Origin: Nepenthes gracilis
Lineage: Eukaryota; Streptophyta; Magnoliopsida; Caryophyllales; Nepenthaceae
DNA length: 64,000 nt
Assembly (NCBI GenBank): GCA_033239525.1
Contig: BSYO01000024.1
Location: 15,309,268-15,373,267 of the forward strand
Direction of reading: 5' to 3'
Part shown: positions 37,304 to 52,027 of the stretch, piece by piece
Layout of the letters: every line of letters begins with the position of its first letter
How positions within the stretch are numbered: position 1 is the stretch's first letter
Notes under the pieces: generated by a model
What the model saw: only the letters and a program-made list of their open reading frames with translations
Told to the model about the DNA's origin: nothing
The model's database searches: none
Translations under genes and position numbers: made by a program

Positions 37304-38411
37304 CTTTATTTTTATATGAAAATGCCATGATAGTTCTATATATTCTTAGGGTGGAAGTTGGTTTTTATAATTATAAGAATTAATGGACAAACAAGTGATG
37401 CTGGAGAAAAATCTAACATGACATCCCAAGAAATAAATTGAAACAATAAAAATGAGGTAATATACTCAAAATTGAATAAATGGTCACATAAAGAAATATG
37501 GGTAGATGTTACAGTAAGTATAGCAGAAAGCTGAACGATGTTGAAAGAAAAAGGTTGAAGCTTAAAATTTTTAGTAGAGTGCATGAAATACTAAAATAAA
37601 TCATCAAGAGATCTTAGAACAATAATTAATGATGATAGCAAGTTTAATAGCACTTATGCAATGATAATAATTGAAAAAAATAAGATTTATGGAAGACTCA
37701 CCAAAAGAAAAAAAAAAAATTTGAGGTTACAATGACAAAGATAAATGGGAAACAAGAATCAAGGAATCCCAACATCAATTTCTGATTTTTTAACCATAAA
37801 ATATGAATGGGGAGTATAATTAGAGAAAATTCAACCAAACTCAAAAAATAGAAAGAGTTCTTGTAATTCTATTTAAACCTATAGAGGTCATATTTATAGA
37901 AAAATGAATTCAAATAATACAGACGAAAGTATCAAAGTATTAAATAGTATAATATATCAAATTATAAAGAAATAAGATTGTAGTTCAATAAGCTTCCCCA
38001 ATTGGATGAATAGGATAATAATTTGGGTGGCCTCTTGCTAAACCACTTCTAAATAAAAAAAATACAAAGTTATATTTTCAATCGAAAACATTATAGAAGA
38101 TATTACAACTGAGATTTAACTCTAAAAACTACGTGAGATAGATAAAAAATAATAGAAGGGCAATTCTTTCAATAGTGAGTACCAAGAGAAAATGAAGCTT
38201 CTAGCTAGGGAATTTTTTTTTTTAAATAGCAATTTATGGCAATAGATTCCTTTTACACTTAAAAAAATCCTAAGACAATTATAATCATTACTAATTCAAT
38301 TCATAGATTTAATTGCTTAAATTATTTCATTTGATTGACTGAGCCTGAATTTTTTTTAAGGTAACAATTGAGTAAAACCCAAAAATTAAAACTATTGAGT
38401 GTTACTAACTT
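37304..38411. other. AT-rich sequence of unknown origin
   Basis: It separates the duplicated segment from the truncated LTR-3. One minus-strand frame (37336-37584) has no recognisable family. It is probably internal transposon sequence but I cannot assign it. Confidence 0.3.
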
Positions 38412-39768
38412 CTAGTACCTACGATACCTCTTCAATCTGGAGTCAAGAAAAATACACGAGTGAGCCGAATGCCAAACAAATAAATATAAGCAACAACAAA
38501 TGAATATAAATAAGCATATTGAATTATAATATTAGATATATAAAATTAACAATAACATATGGTATACAATTTGCTATTTGAGATTCAATAATATGTCGTT
38601 TTTACGATCTAAAAGCCATATAAACAACTAAATAACAAGAATACAACATGGATTCCACCAAATCTAATTATCAACACAACATGGGGTTATAATTGCACGA
38701 GATAACAATAATTTTCTCTGTACAAAATAACAATAATCTCCCTAGACCTTATTCTACCGTAATAAACCAAAGGTTACGTATTTACGCCCCTAACGGTTGG
38801 GTAAATACCACGAGATTATCCGGTATCCATGGTATTTTTACTCCCCTACAGTCCTCCCAGAGGATATATTTATAGTATGCTTATACTATCTTTGATACCT
38901 CTCGCAAATGATATCTTTGATATTATCATCTACGATAATCATTAGGTTATAAGCATCTATCATTAATATTAATAACCTTGACCTCCGGAATATAACAGGT
39001 ATTGAAAAAGTATAGACTAGTCTAAGGTCTCACGAACTCTCATTAGGTCTGGATACCGTAGAGTTTTCATACACTCTCCTTTATTTATCCATAGAGTACT
39101 AATAAATATACGCATGTGATCAAAACCAACGCAAAGATCAATCATCACTGGAATCGAGCAAACCAAAGGAAATTCAAAATATTCAGCCGACTATTCTTAA
39201 ATGTTATATTCGATCCTAACTGTCTCTCCTAATATATCAAATCTCATTTCTAAGCATAAAATGTTTTCAATTTTGTCGTTATCGAATCAACTCATGGCTA
39301 TCCAACTATCTTAACTAATTTCACGAAGGTCAATTAAGATAATAATTACTATTAATTTTCTCCTCAATATACATATAAGTATACATACATTATGTACATC
39401 TATTTTTCCCATACATATACATCAACCTGTATAATTATGCACATATATATAATTTTACATATCTTACCTTATATATACACACCCGTATAATGCATATATA
39501 TATATATATACACACTACACTTATCCTGCCACTACAGCAGCACACGTGCTGCGTACATGCTTTCCCACAAGTATAAATACATTTATATATATACACTTAC
39601 ACATACTCCTAATACACACAGTCACCCTTATACTGTCACTACACAACAACACACACTGCACACATTTATACACACACACCCACACATAGACAACACATAC
39701 ACTACAACACACGTTGCACACACGTATACACATACAAAGAGAGTCAACACATACATACTGGCACCCGT

Positions 39769-39784
<16 letters not shown>

Positions 39785-39826
<42 letters not shown>

Positions 39827-39832
39827 CACACG
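39785..39832. repeat. (AC)n microsatellite
   Basis: Uninterrupted AC dinucleotides over 48 bases inside LTR-3. LTR-1 has only short CA runs at the matching place. Confidence 0.95.
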
Positions 39833-40740
39833 TATCAACATATTAAGTCGTGTAACACCCATACGACAGTTTCACTCATCATCTACCCATAACTATATAC
39901 ATATACACACATCCGTATAATATACATATGCACATACGTAGGCCCGCCATCCGCTTCCAATCGATTCCTTGCCATTTCAAATTCTACCATTACGAAATCA
40001 GTGTCCAAATAGAGCATAATTTCTTTGTTCCACAGTTTACTTGATTCCAACCAATATGTCAAAATCATAACTTTCATCTTCAAATAAGTCAACAATGAAT
40101 TCTTTGTAGACCAAAAGAACTAATCAGCCCAACCCAATTCATCATGAAACCCTAAAAATATCAAGTGATTCATTTTTAGAGCAGTGGCTCTGTTTTTGAC
40201 TTTTCTCCATTTGCAACCGTATTGCTACAGATTTTCCACAATCAAGGTATTTGAGCCAGAAAAATAACATCCAAAAAAAGAAATGAAGGATTTACTTGTA
40301 TAAATGGGAGATCACGAATTAACTTTCCTGATTTGCAACAATACTGTAACAACGGTGAAGATTAGTGACGATGGTAGCTTCAAATAGTCCCAGCGACACT
40401 CCCTCTAGCACCGATTAACGACGACGGCAACAACAACAGATTTTATGCCAGCTTCTCTCTTCGACTCATGCATGGCTTCCCTCTTCGGTTCGTGCGCCAC
40501 CTCCTTCCTTAACACCATCGTCTCCTAAAGTAATGAAGGGTCGGTTTAGAGTTTTGCTGGGTTTTTATTTGGAGCACTAATTTTCTTCTCCCCTTGTCAA
40601 CAATCTGCCGCCATGCCTCTCTCTCTTTCTTCTCCTCCCATTTTTTCCTTCCTTCTTTCTTGCCTTCCTTCCTTTCTTTCTTTTCTTTTCTTTACCGATT
40701 TATTTATTTATTTACTTATTTATTATTATTATTATAACAT

Positions 40741-40743
<3 letters not shown>

Positions 40744-40790
<47 letters not shown>
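40744..40790. repeat. (TA)n microsatellite
   Basis: About 23 TA units. It occupies the place of the (TTA)n tract of LTR-1 and LTR-2. Confidence 0.95.
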
Positions 40791-40795
<5 letters not shown>

Positions 40796-41338
40796 TATTT
40801 ATTTATTTCTTATTAAAAATATTAATTAATTATTTAATTAGTTATCTAAAATACTCCTACAATAATATTTAAAATTTTGATCTAAATTTTTAATATTTTA
40901 ATTTTTTTTAAAATAATTATATTTTTAGTTAATAAATCCTAATAAACTAAGATCCACCAGATAAATATTTATTTAATTAGTTTGATTTAAAATTAATTTA
41001 ATTTGATATTTAATCAAAACTTTAATTAATAATTTAAATATCTAAATCCAACCCATCTATCCATCCAAATTTATTAAGCCCAAATATTTATTATCTACTT
41101 ATTTTAAATAGATACAAGTTAATTCAATAACCTAATCCATTAATTAAACTAAATTCAAACTAATAGTCCAAATATGTAAACTCAATTCAACGGTCTAAAT
41201 ACTTTAAACTCATATTTTGAACCCAATTATAAACTTTTATATCTAAATAATCGTTAAAAATAATTAAATGATTATAATAACTAATTAGATAATTTATTCT
41301 CATAAAATAATAAAATAAAAAATATTTAAAATGTTACA

Positions 41339-41586
41339 TGAGCACTTCCAACACCCTCCTTGGCAGAAGCAGTGAGAGAGATAGATGAAAACATCTCTAG
41401 AGAAGAAGCTACCAAAATTTGGGTCCCCTACTAGGTCACAACTACGACATTGATTTGTTCACTTGGCCCGCTAGCCGTGTGATCTCCCACTTCATCAGTA
41501 GAATTAGTAGAGGGCTTACCACCCTCAGACCATTTGAATGAGTTGCTAAGTCCCATGCTACTTGATGAAGACTCTTTTAAGCTCGG
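41339..41586 (-). pseudogene. Gag-like gene remnant, downstream half (minus strand)
   Basis: On the minus strand this is open, Ser/Thr-rich coding-like text (SSSSSMGLSNSFKWSEGG near 41570-41515) that directly continues the frame at 44830 onward once the solo LTR between them is removed. The frame runs to two adjacent stops near 41430. LTR-3 adjoins at 41338. Confidence 0.55.
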
Positions 41587-41709
41587 TGTAATGCCCGGAT
41601 ATTTTATAAAGGAGATTGAAATTTAATTTGGGTAAAATTAGACTAATTTCGTATAAAAATAATATAATATAATATAATATATATGTGTGTGTATATATAT
41701 ATATATAAC

Positions 41710-41710
<1 letters not shown>

Positions 41711-41741
<31 letters not shown>
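41711..41741. repeat. (TAA)n microsatellite in the solo LTR
   Basis: About ten TAA/AAT units just before the CT-rich and GC-rich part of the LTR, the same relative place as the trinucleotide tracts of the other long LTRs. Confidence 0.95.
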
Positions 41742-41930
41742 TGAAAAACAAACCCTCCCCAATGCCACCTCACCTTTCCTCTCGAAGCTTCTTCTCTGCG
41801 TTCGCCGTCCCCACTTCCTCTTTCTCTCCCTCTCCTTCTCGCGCTCGCAACGGCCTCTGCAGAAAACCGTTCGAATCTGCCACATCGGCCTAACGCCCGA
41901 TTCCTCCTGCTCCCTCACCGTTTCGTCTCC

Positions 41931-42275
41931 ATGGTCTATATAATCCGAGCGCTGGTGTGTGTATGCGGACGAGTGGAAAGGCAGAGAAGTGATGCTGTGA
42001 GGGTGAGCCAAGAGAGATTGGTGCTTCGGGAAGCCATTTCTGAGGCGCCTTCTTCCATCGCCGTGGTCGATTTCGCTGTTGTGCCGTGCCTGGTCGCTGT
42101 CGTCGACCCTGCTGCCGTTGCCGTCATCGATTGGTTCCGAAGCCACCATCACAAACTGGAACCGAATACTTCAGTTGTGCCGTCGCCGCCATTCGCTGAG
42201 GCCGCCGTTGACGTTGCTGTTGAGCCGAAGCCAAAGCTGCCATCGCAAACCCTAGCCGTCTCTCCAGGCAAGTGA
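41931..42275 (+). other. 114-codon open frame in the GC-rich block of the solo LTR
   Basis: Ala/Val/Pro-rich frame with no recognisable domain. Overlapping minus-strand frames are also open, as expected from base composition. I do not regard it as a demonstrated gene, but it is the longest frame in that LTR. Confidence 0.2.
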
Positions 42276-44829
42276 ATTCCGTTTACTGTCATTTCTCCTC
42301 TGTTTGCAAGTGATCCCTTACGATCCTTTCTCCTCTGTTTGCAAGTGTTTCTCTACTGTCAATTTTATTCGAATTTCAAGTGAATCCTCAAATCCCTCTT
42401 CCTTCCTCTGTATTTTGGTTGTGCTGCTTGAATCTGCTTCTCTCTCTCTCTAACTTCACCAGCGGTGATTTCGGGTTGTGTGTGTGGTCAGTGAGAAATT
42501 GATGGGAGAGAAGGGTTAATAAACCTGTTTTCGTGCCCGGTTCTTGTGGGTTGAGGAAACAGAGCTTCGGGCTCTGTTTTATGGCAGCAGACGGAAAGTG
42601 AGGGGTTCATGAATTCAGAGGGTAAAAATTATGGTATATTTTGTACGCGTATATATATTTTGATTCGGTATGTGATTTGGTTACTTGAAGCAGTGTAGGT
42701 CCATATCTGTGTACTGGCGTGGGTGTGCTTTGTGTGTGCTGTAGGTTCGAGAAGCAGCTGAGCTGCTGTGTGTGCGTGTGTGGGTCGTGTTCGGTTTGTG
42801 TGGTGTGAAGCAGCAGAGCTGCTGTGTGGCCGTGTGTGTGTGTGCGTGGAAAGCAGCCGGAGCAGTGCGTAATGGCCGGCGTGGTGGACGGCCGGTGTGT
42901 ACGGTGGAGTTGGTTGGCGGTGGTGATCGGTGGAGTGCGTTGTGAGCGTGTGTGCGTCTGTGAGCTGAAGGCAGTGTGTGGGCGTGAGATGGGTGTGAGA
43001 GCCCACCGTGTGAGTGAGGGTGTGATTTGGGCTGTAGGCCCAAGTGTGTGGAGAGTGTGAGTGAGGTGTGTGTGTACGTGAGAGTGTTGGGCTGGGCTCA
43101 AGTGTGTATGTATATGTGTGTAAGTAGATGTGTGTGTTAGTGTATTGGGCTGGGCAGAATTGGGCCCGTTATGTGCTTAATATAAATTTGGGCTGAGCCA
43201 GAATAGGTATTATGTGTGTTGGGCTGGGCCCAGTGTGATGTTATAGAATGATAGTAGACTTGAGTTAAGTGGGTATATTAGTGGGCCATTGTTGGGCTGG
43301 AAATTGAAAATGGTGAGCATGTATATGTGCTATGTGCATGAATTTAGATATATATATATATATTTAGATATATATATATATATTGATATATGGGTACACG
43401 TGTGTGTGCGGTAAAGAATATAGAGAACGTTTACATTTTGCGTAAAAGAGGTAATTTGCCGTGTTCGGGATTCTAAGAATCGATGGAGCTTATTAAATTA
43501 ATGGGGAGAATGAAATAAAATAAAAATATTGTTAGCTTTTACCATCGTAAGTCGCTCCGAATAAAAATAAAAATAATAAATAGTGGAGTCGATCATATCT
43601 TGACCTTTGTATTCCTTTTGAACGTTCGAGACACGCCTTTCGCTGATTGCGTCAGTCGAAGAGTGTCTCACAAGACGAACGACGTTTGCGATATTGCATT
43701 AAGCGTTCTTCGCGTTATACTCGGTGTGTGAGTATGTATATTTGTCATTTCTTACTTGGCCAAGGTTGAGGAGAGTCGTGGCAAAACATTAAAGAGGTGA
43801 ATGGGAGGCCGGCACTTTAATGTGGTCTACACTTATCCGAGCATCGATTTCCCGGCATGCGGTGGATTGACGTCGTTTGGGGCGTGGCGGGACGCTTATG
43901 GCCCCGTGAACATCGGCATCATGATATCGAGGATATCAAGTATGAGATGGCCGGTTGACGCGGTTGTCTCCTCCGGGTAGCTTCAGGGAAGAAGAGAGTA
44001 CGACATTGAGTACGCTGAGACGCTCGTGCATCAAAAGGAGGCGTATTCTCTTGTGTGATTTGGCCTGAGGTCAAATCATGGACCATGGCATGGAGGGCGA
44101 GCGGCAAGTACATGTGGTGATTCTTCGTGGGAATAAAAGATCCTTTAGTTTGATGTTCATTTATCAGATTCATTTGTCAGGTTGGGATTCAGATATTCGC
44201 GATTCAATGGGATATCTCTGGATCGCCGTGATATTGAATCCATATCAGGAGTAGATCGCCGTATCGCTCACGACATATGGACCAAAATTCCTAACCTCGT
44301 TGATATCGGATTCGTGGGATTACCACCGCTATCGGCACTCTTGTTATTTTTAGTGTTCGGTCTTGTGGGACCTGCTTGCCTGTAGAGTCGTGTTTACTGA
44401 CGTGTTGTGTCCGTCTGACATATAGTAGGATGCCTTGTATGTTGAGACCTTGGTAGATGGTATCCAAGATCGTTATTATTGTTGTTTTTTATTATATCAC
44501 TTGTTGACTTTTCACACCTGTATTTTCTACTCCAGATTGAGTTGGTAGCATTTGGCTTGAAGGAAAGCGCATGAGAAGATGATCCCGATAGTCGATGATG
44601 AGATTTGCTATTATTGACAGGCGGATATATTTTCTTTTGCCGAGTTTATGTCTTTAATTAATATGTATTATGGATGATGGATGGATTATCGTGATGTGTT
44701 ATTTTAAATATCGAAGGAATTAAAATGATCTAGATTATTGAATGGTTATATTTGGTTTTAAATTTTTAGTCTCGCGTGAGCGGCTCGAGCCATGTGTTTG
44801 AGTATTTAGGCTCGGGTGCCCACACTCGG

Positions 44830-45680
44830 CCTCCTCAACTTTTCGTCGGCAGCAAGAACATGCTCGAACGTGCAAACTGCATTGATCTGCTAGCATTCCT
44901 CAAAGAGTGTAGGCGATGGAGGAGCCACCTCATCAGAGGCTCACCCAGGAGAGTCCCAAAAAAGCAAACTCCTGTATTACCTTTTGGGAAGATGACTTGG
45001 CGAGGCAAAGTTGTCACCCTCCTCCGTCTTAACCTCCCATTGCACTCTATGTAACGCTCTTTGGGAGACCCAATGATTAGTGTAGTGTAGGATGTCGGCA
45101 CTCCCCTCGACCAGTGATGTTAGCGGCCTCACCATTAGATCCTCACCGAGTAAGATGTCCTTGGCATAGGTGTCAATGGCCATGCCCCATTGATTCCGGA
45201 TGCCCCAGTCGGCGCCAACCACAAAGAAGAAGAAGCACAACATCTAGCCCTGTACTAGATCCAGTTCCCCCTTCCTTATCTCAAACCTCGCATGGGGGTG
45301 AAGAAAATTTAGTCAGCCTCTTGGTTGGCCTTTAGGGTCTGGGTATTTAGAGTGAGTCCATTCGTGCAAAAGAAGACAAACAGAGTCACCAGATACCGAA
45401 TGACATTCGAGTGATGATGAGCCACAAGGACCTTCAGAGCCCTTTAAATCTCACACAACTTCGTTAAAATGGAATGCAGAGTCTAGCCCTCAAATGCTCA
45501 TCGTAGACGATTATGAACCCCGGGCGAGGAAAGCAAGCAGTATCATCAACACCAGGCACAGCATCATGCATGACCCTTAGAATGCGATAGACTCTATCTC
45601 CTCATTAGTCATTGTGGATTGAATATCAGCGATGCCTTGAAAAGCCATTTGAAGATTGTGCAAACCAAGAAGAAAGAAAA
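44830..45680 (-). pseudogene. Gag-like gene remnant, upstream half (putative gypsy-type gag, minus strand)
   Basis: A likely start at 45649 gives MAFQGIADIQSTMTNEEIES, then after a frameshift AVPGVDDTACFPRPGFIIVY and further pieces. This resembles the N-terminal domain of plant proteins labelled putative gypsy-type transposon (Pfam Transposase_28-like); that match is from memory and unverified. Several stops and frameshifts occur before the frame reaches LAADEKLRRPSLKE at about 44850, where it is interrupted by the solo LTR. Joining across the LTR restores continuous coding text. Confidence 0.5.
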
Positions 45681-45689
45681 TGGTGAGCT

Positions 45690-47190
45690 AGGGTAGAGAT
45701 ATTCAGTAAAGCGAAGAGATATAAAAGTGGTTGTAAGCCAGTGTTTAAATAGCCACAGCCTTGGTCCAAAAGCGACATCGTTTTAGGGAGATAAAGAGGC
45801 ATGCCTCCGTGATTACCGCGACATGCGCCAAAGTTGTCATATGTTGTGGCACATTGATTCAGTAGGTCAGTCATGTCGATTGACATTCCGCCTCCTTGTG
45901 TAGCGTACTAATAACCTGACAACCTAGGCGCCTAAACTGGCAAGTTAGCGGTGCAGTTCAGGTAATGTTGTCTTGACATGCCACCTATTCGAAGCAACAG
46001 CAAATCAACGATGTGCACCCTAGCAGGCTCAAGATTGATCTACCCAACACTCGTCCCAACCTAGCATCTGGGATGGCTAGTCGTGGGGTGGATTGCCAGA
46101 AAACCATGCCTCCAGTTGTCCAGATCATCAAGTCCCTAGAAATATAGCAGTAGTAAGAGTATTGGAGTCATACAATATGAAGGCAAATAATGTTAGGTAG
46201 TTCTATTCATTAATTCTTTTTATAAGGTACAATATTGCAACAACGGATATATTGTTTAGAACAAAATAAAAAAAAATACAATGAGCAGTGACCTGACTAC
46301 ATTTTTCCTGACCAGTCTTTAGGGAAGACAGTTGTAAGAGGAAAACACCCAAATTGGTCATCGTGGCATCCTTCTCACGGCAAAAAAGCATACAGAAGCC
46401 CTCCTGTGCAAGAACAAGACACAAAGCGTTAGTTCTCACCCAAGGAGGCAACCGCAAATAATCGTCCAGCAAAACTGGCCAAAGCCGTGCTGTTTGTGAT
46501 CCTCTGCGCCTACGCAAGACCTAACACAATGACAATAGCCCAAGGTTTGATGTGGACTCAAGGAAGTTCCTCATACAACAATGGAGAGATTAGTTCCCTC
46601 TTGTGGGCAGCCTAAGATTGAGTCGCTCACCCTCTCCTATTAGAAGGGCTGAGCCGCAACTCTTTAAAGGCCACACTGGCAAGGACCATCCAGACTCATT
46701 TGAGAAGAGCAAAAATCGACTGCCAAAAACTCAAACCTCGTTCAGTGCAATACGATGCCAGTTCGGGTTGAGCCCAAAAAAGGGAAACTAAGGTAGACTT
46801 CCAACCACATCCTCAGCTCCCAACTTTGAATAATGGTGAAGAATATCTACCGATCTCGACTTGTGGTTGTGTAGGTTTCATGCCAATTCCGAACTCTCAT
46901 GTCACTTAGTTTGTGAAGACGATTCATCATATGAGGCATTGAGAGCCCCTTCATTTATAGTCGGAGGAGGTGATCGACTAGAATTAAATCAATGAGATTG
47001 CGCTAACGCCAGAAGATCACCCTCGTCTGAGAATCGCCAACGACAGAGAACCAAATCGGTACCAAATCCTTCCTAACAGAGCGAAAATTTGTAGGATGTA
47101 AGAGAAAGGAATACACATATAGACCTGCATGGTGACGTCCCATCATTACATGCTGGGGGTTAAAATTTCGAACCTCTCGGCATTAGGGGA
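45690..47190 (-). other. Probable LTR/leader remnant of the minus-strand gag-like element
   Basis: Lies upstream (minus strand) of the gag-like start. The minus strand has a TATA-type motif CTATAAATGA (46960-46951) and a possible LTR start TGTAATGATGGGACGTC near 47150. A piece around 46865-46960 also occurs at 12848-12950. Boundaries are uncertain, and the frame at 46203-46517 is not a recognisable protein. Confidence 0.35.
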
Positions 47191-47193
47191 TAG

Positions 47194-48304
47194 TGATAGG
47201 TCCTGTATTGTAGGCCAGCCCAAAATCCACATTGTATTAGATTAGCGGCTCATCAAGGATTCCTCCAAGTCCAGCACATAGGCCCAGGTAGTGCGACCTG
47301 GGTTTGCTTGGGTTCGCCTGACAAAGCCTGAACTCTTGAGGTCACTTCTTTTGGATAGGCCCACAGGTGCAACCTAACGATGCCCGTTCTAAGGCTTCAA
47401 CTCATCAGTTGACAAGAGGCACATCACCGCATGAATACACAGGCGATACTTGTCATAACTATCTCAGGTAGCACAACAAATATTTTTAAAATATTGCCAT
47501 AAATCGCGCATCTTCCTAGGATGGCAATTACGATTCAACAAATCTCATCAGAAGACAATTACCATATAGCGACCTCCATGATCACCCTAAAAAAGGAAAG
47601 AATACTTGTAGACAGCCATGGCTGTCATAGTAAGCACCCACGATCGTCTAAAACAACTCAATAGATTGGCACGAACAGTTGTTGCCAACTATGAGGACCA
47701 AGAAATGCTAAACTAACTTCAACACCATAAATACCCCGTTATTTCCGTGAGAAAAATTTAATCCTCCATCTCTCAATTCTCTATCTCTTAAAGCTGCCTC
47801 TTAGTTAGGGCACTTATTAAAATTTAATCCTTCATCTCTTAAAGTCACCTCTATCTGGGCATACATATTGAAATTCAATCATCTATTTCTCTAAGCAACT
47901 CCTCAATCATGCGCAACGTCGAAATTCAATCATTCGTCTCAAAACCGCTCTTCAATCGAGTACACTCACTAGAGCTCTGTATTCAATCTTAAAGCCGCTC
48001 TATAGTCGAACGTATTCATCGGAACTTAATTCTCTGTAAATACTCAATCTCAAAAATGTACACATCTATGCATTATTTTTACACATTATCCTATCTTTCT
48101 ATCCGTTTGAGAAAGGTTTTTGACTTAATATCAGAAGATATATCGGGATGCGAGTTCCACCGTCTTTTGACATCTTGTTTGTCAGTTATATTGCGTAGAA
48201 TTTAGATTCAAAATAACAAAGATCGGATCCACTTTAACTCGGCCTATTGAAAAAATCAAGTGACTACTTAATTCATTTAATAATTCAGATCGCAAGACAC
48301 ATCA
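47194..48304 (+). repeat. Gypsy-type LTR, 1.1 kb (family shared with 12590-13481)
   Basis: Begins TGATAGGTCCTGTATTG, preceded by a short purine tract (AGGGGATAG), and ends ACACATCA. It has a TATA-like motif near 47737 and a series of CTCAATC-type modules. Flanking 5-mers (GATAG and TCGAT) differ, so it is more likely a 3' LTR with its internal region lost than a clean solo LTR. Confidence 0.6.
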
Positions 48305-48367
48305 TCGATAAAATTCAAAATTAGATCGATGATCAAAGATAGGCTAGGGGTTTATCACTGTATTATC

Positions 48368-48373
48368 TGGGCC
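48368..48373 (+). promoter_or_regulatory. Site II-type element TGGGCC (distal)
   Basis: TGGGCC upstream of the eS6 gene. Such elements bind TCP-type factors in promoters of plant ribosomal protein genes. It is 421 bases from the ATG, so its role is uncertain. Confidence 0.35.
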
Positions 48374-48592
48374 TACTAAAGAATAAAAAATGATTTGTGG
48401 TTGGTGCTTAATTAGGAAGGGATCAAAATATTTGAGTTAATTTTTCCGCGGCCTCCTCCTCTCTCAGTTTTCTTCAATATAGAATCAGAAAAATAAATAA
48501 AAATTGTTTTCGTTAATAAAAACCCCGATAAAGCAGGTCCCATAGGTAGGTCTAGTTCTCATTTCCAAAACTGAATTGGGTTATGGACGTCG

Positions 48593-48598
48593 TGGGCC
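48593..48598 (+). promoter_or_regulatory. Site II-type element TGGGCC (proximal)
   Basis: TGGGCC at about 190 bases before the eS6 ATG and about 100 bases before the telo-box. This pairing is common in plant ribosomal protein and cell-growth gene promoters. Confidence 0.55.
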
Positions 48599-48701
48599 GA
48601 AGAAAGAAGGGTGGCGAGTGATTAAATAAAATAAGATTACAAGTCCAATCCACTACGGTTTAATAGGCATCGAGTCCGCCCTTCACGAGGCGCCGGTTCC
48701 T

Positions 48702-48710
48702 AAACCCTAG
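48702..48710 (+). promoter_or_regulatory. Telo-box AAACCCTAG in the eS6 promoter/5' UTR
   Basis: The interstitial telomere motif AAACCCTA is a hallmark of plant translation-machinery genes and sits close to transcription starts. Downstream, 48745-48785 is strongly pyrimidine-rich, which fits a 5' oligopyrimidine leader. Confidence 0.7.
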
Positions 48711-48788
48711 AAAGAGAACACAATTGTGTGCGCCTGAGCCGCATCGCTCTCGCCCTCTCTACCCGTCCTCTATTTCTCCCCTCGCATC

Positions 48789-51098
<2,310 letters not shown>

Positions 51099-52027
51099 GC
51101 TATCCGCTGAGGTGTGCCTGAAGATGAATTTTGTCATTGTTGAGATTTCAGTTTCCCATGGTGGTTTGTCATGAATTGTGTGCCTCATTTTTTTGGAAGT
51201 TGACTTCCAAAAGCTCTGTTTTTTGTTGCTGCTATGGTATTATTGTTGGATGCTTACTTTACGAACGGGACGATAGTTGGTGTTTCTGCAAACTAAGCCG
51301 CGTTCTCTATACTATATTTGCTCATTAACGTTATGTTTTAGCCAGCATGGAATGACAATAATGCTAATTTTTTTTTGTCATCATTACCCATCCATGATTT
51401 TGTAGATTTTAAAATATGATTCTATTGATTTGAAGTTTGGTATCGTTTAAACTTACTAGTTGTAATACCCCAAAAACATTTTAAAAAAATTGTTGGAGTT
51501 ACATTTTTCGTTGGGTCGGAGGGACTATGCAACATGCCAAACTTGGAGCTCTGTCCTAAATATGCCGATACGGGGAAAAAAAACATAAGAAAAAAACAAA
51601 AGAATACAAAAACAAAAACAGAGCAAGGGGGCCAAATCCAGTCGATTCTGCTTTAAATTTAATAGCTCCAACTGAATTAACCAATTAAAGCCAAAAAATT
51701 AATGAATGCCGTCCAGAATATTCTGCTTGTTAGAAGGTGTAGCAACTTAATAATTTACATAATTCATCTCATAATAAACAAGTTGTATCGAGTACAAGAG
51801 CATTAAACTGCCACATGCCGATATCACTATGCAGCACCTTATGTTTGTGGAGTCACCTCACCCATACAAACGAAACAGTGTTTCCTAAGTTTTTTTGTTT
51901 TTATTATTGCTGTGTGTGGTCAGAAAGATTAATCAGAATTGTTTGTCGATGACTAGTTCGGGAATCTGAAAACACGGTGCTCTGCTCCAGCAATGCAATG
52001 GAAATTCAAAGCACCTCGACACACAGA
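51099..52027. other. Intergenic region between convergent eS6 and JMJ21-like genes
   Basis: The left 250 bases should be the eS6 3' UTR. From 51463 a sequence TGTAATACCCCAAAAAC resembles the first bases of a plant gypsy LTR and may be a short LTR fragment. The right end should hold the 3' UTR of the minus-strand gene. No other gene was seen. Confidence 0.4.

Larger units (their letters stand above)
38412..41338 (-). repeat. Truncated long LTR (LTR-3) of the same family
   Basis: Matches LTR-1 from its position 31268 onward and ends at the canonical edge TGTAACATTTTAAATATT (minus strand, 41338). About 285 bases of the 3' end in element sense are missing. It is clearly more diverged from LTR-1 than LTR-2 is. 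It contains (AC)24 at 39785-39832 and a long (TA)n at 40744-40790. Confidence 0.8.
41587..44824 (+). mobile_element. Solo LTR (3.24 kb) with 5-bp target-site duplication
   Basis: Begins TGTAATGCCCGGATATTTTA and ends GGCTCGGGTGCCCACA. It is flanked on both sides by CTCGG (41582-41586 and 44825-44829). No internal region or second LTR is present, so this is what remains after recombination between the two LTRs of one element. It has a (TAA)n tract (41711-41741), a CT-rich block, a GC-rich block to about 42280, and GT-rich sequence at 42700-43140. Orientation is taken from the TGTAATGCCC start. Confidence 0.9.

Noticed and set aside
39521..39892. Cys/Val-rich and Thr/His-rich frames on opposite strands
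   Set aside because: Both are readings of the (AC)n microsatellite.
42607..43101. Three overlapping minus-strand frames rich in Thr, His and Pro
   Set aside because: GT-rich low-complexity part of the solo LTR; all three frames are open for the same compositional reason.
51463..51570. Possible complete solo LTR after eS6
   Set aside because: Only the start resembles an LTR; no matching end or target duplication was found before the JMJ21-like gene.
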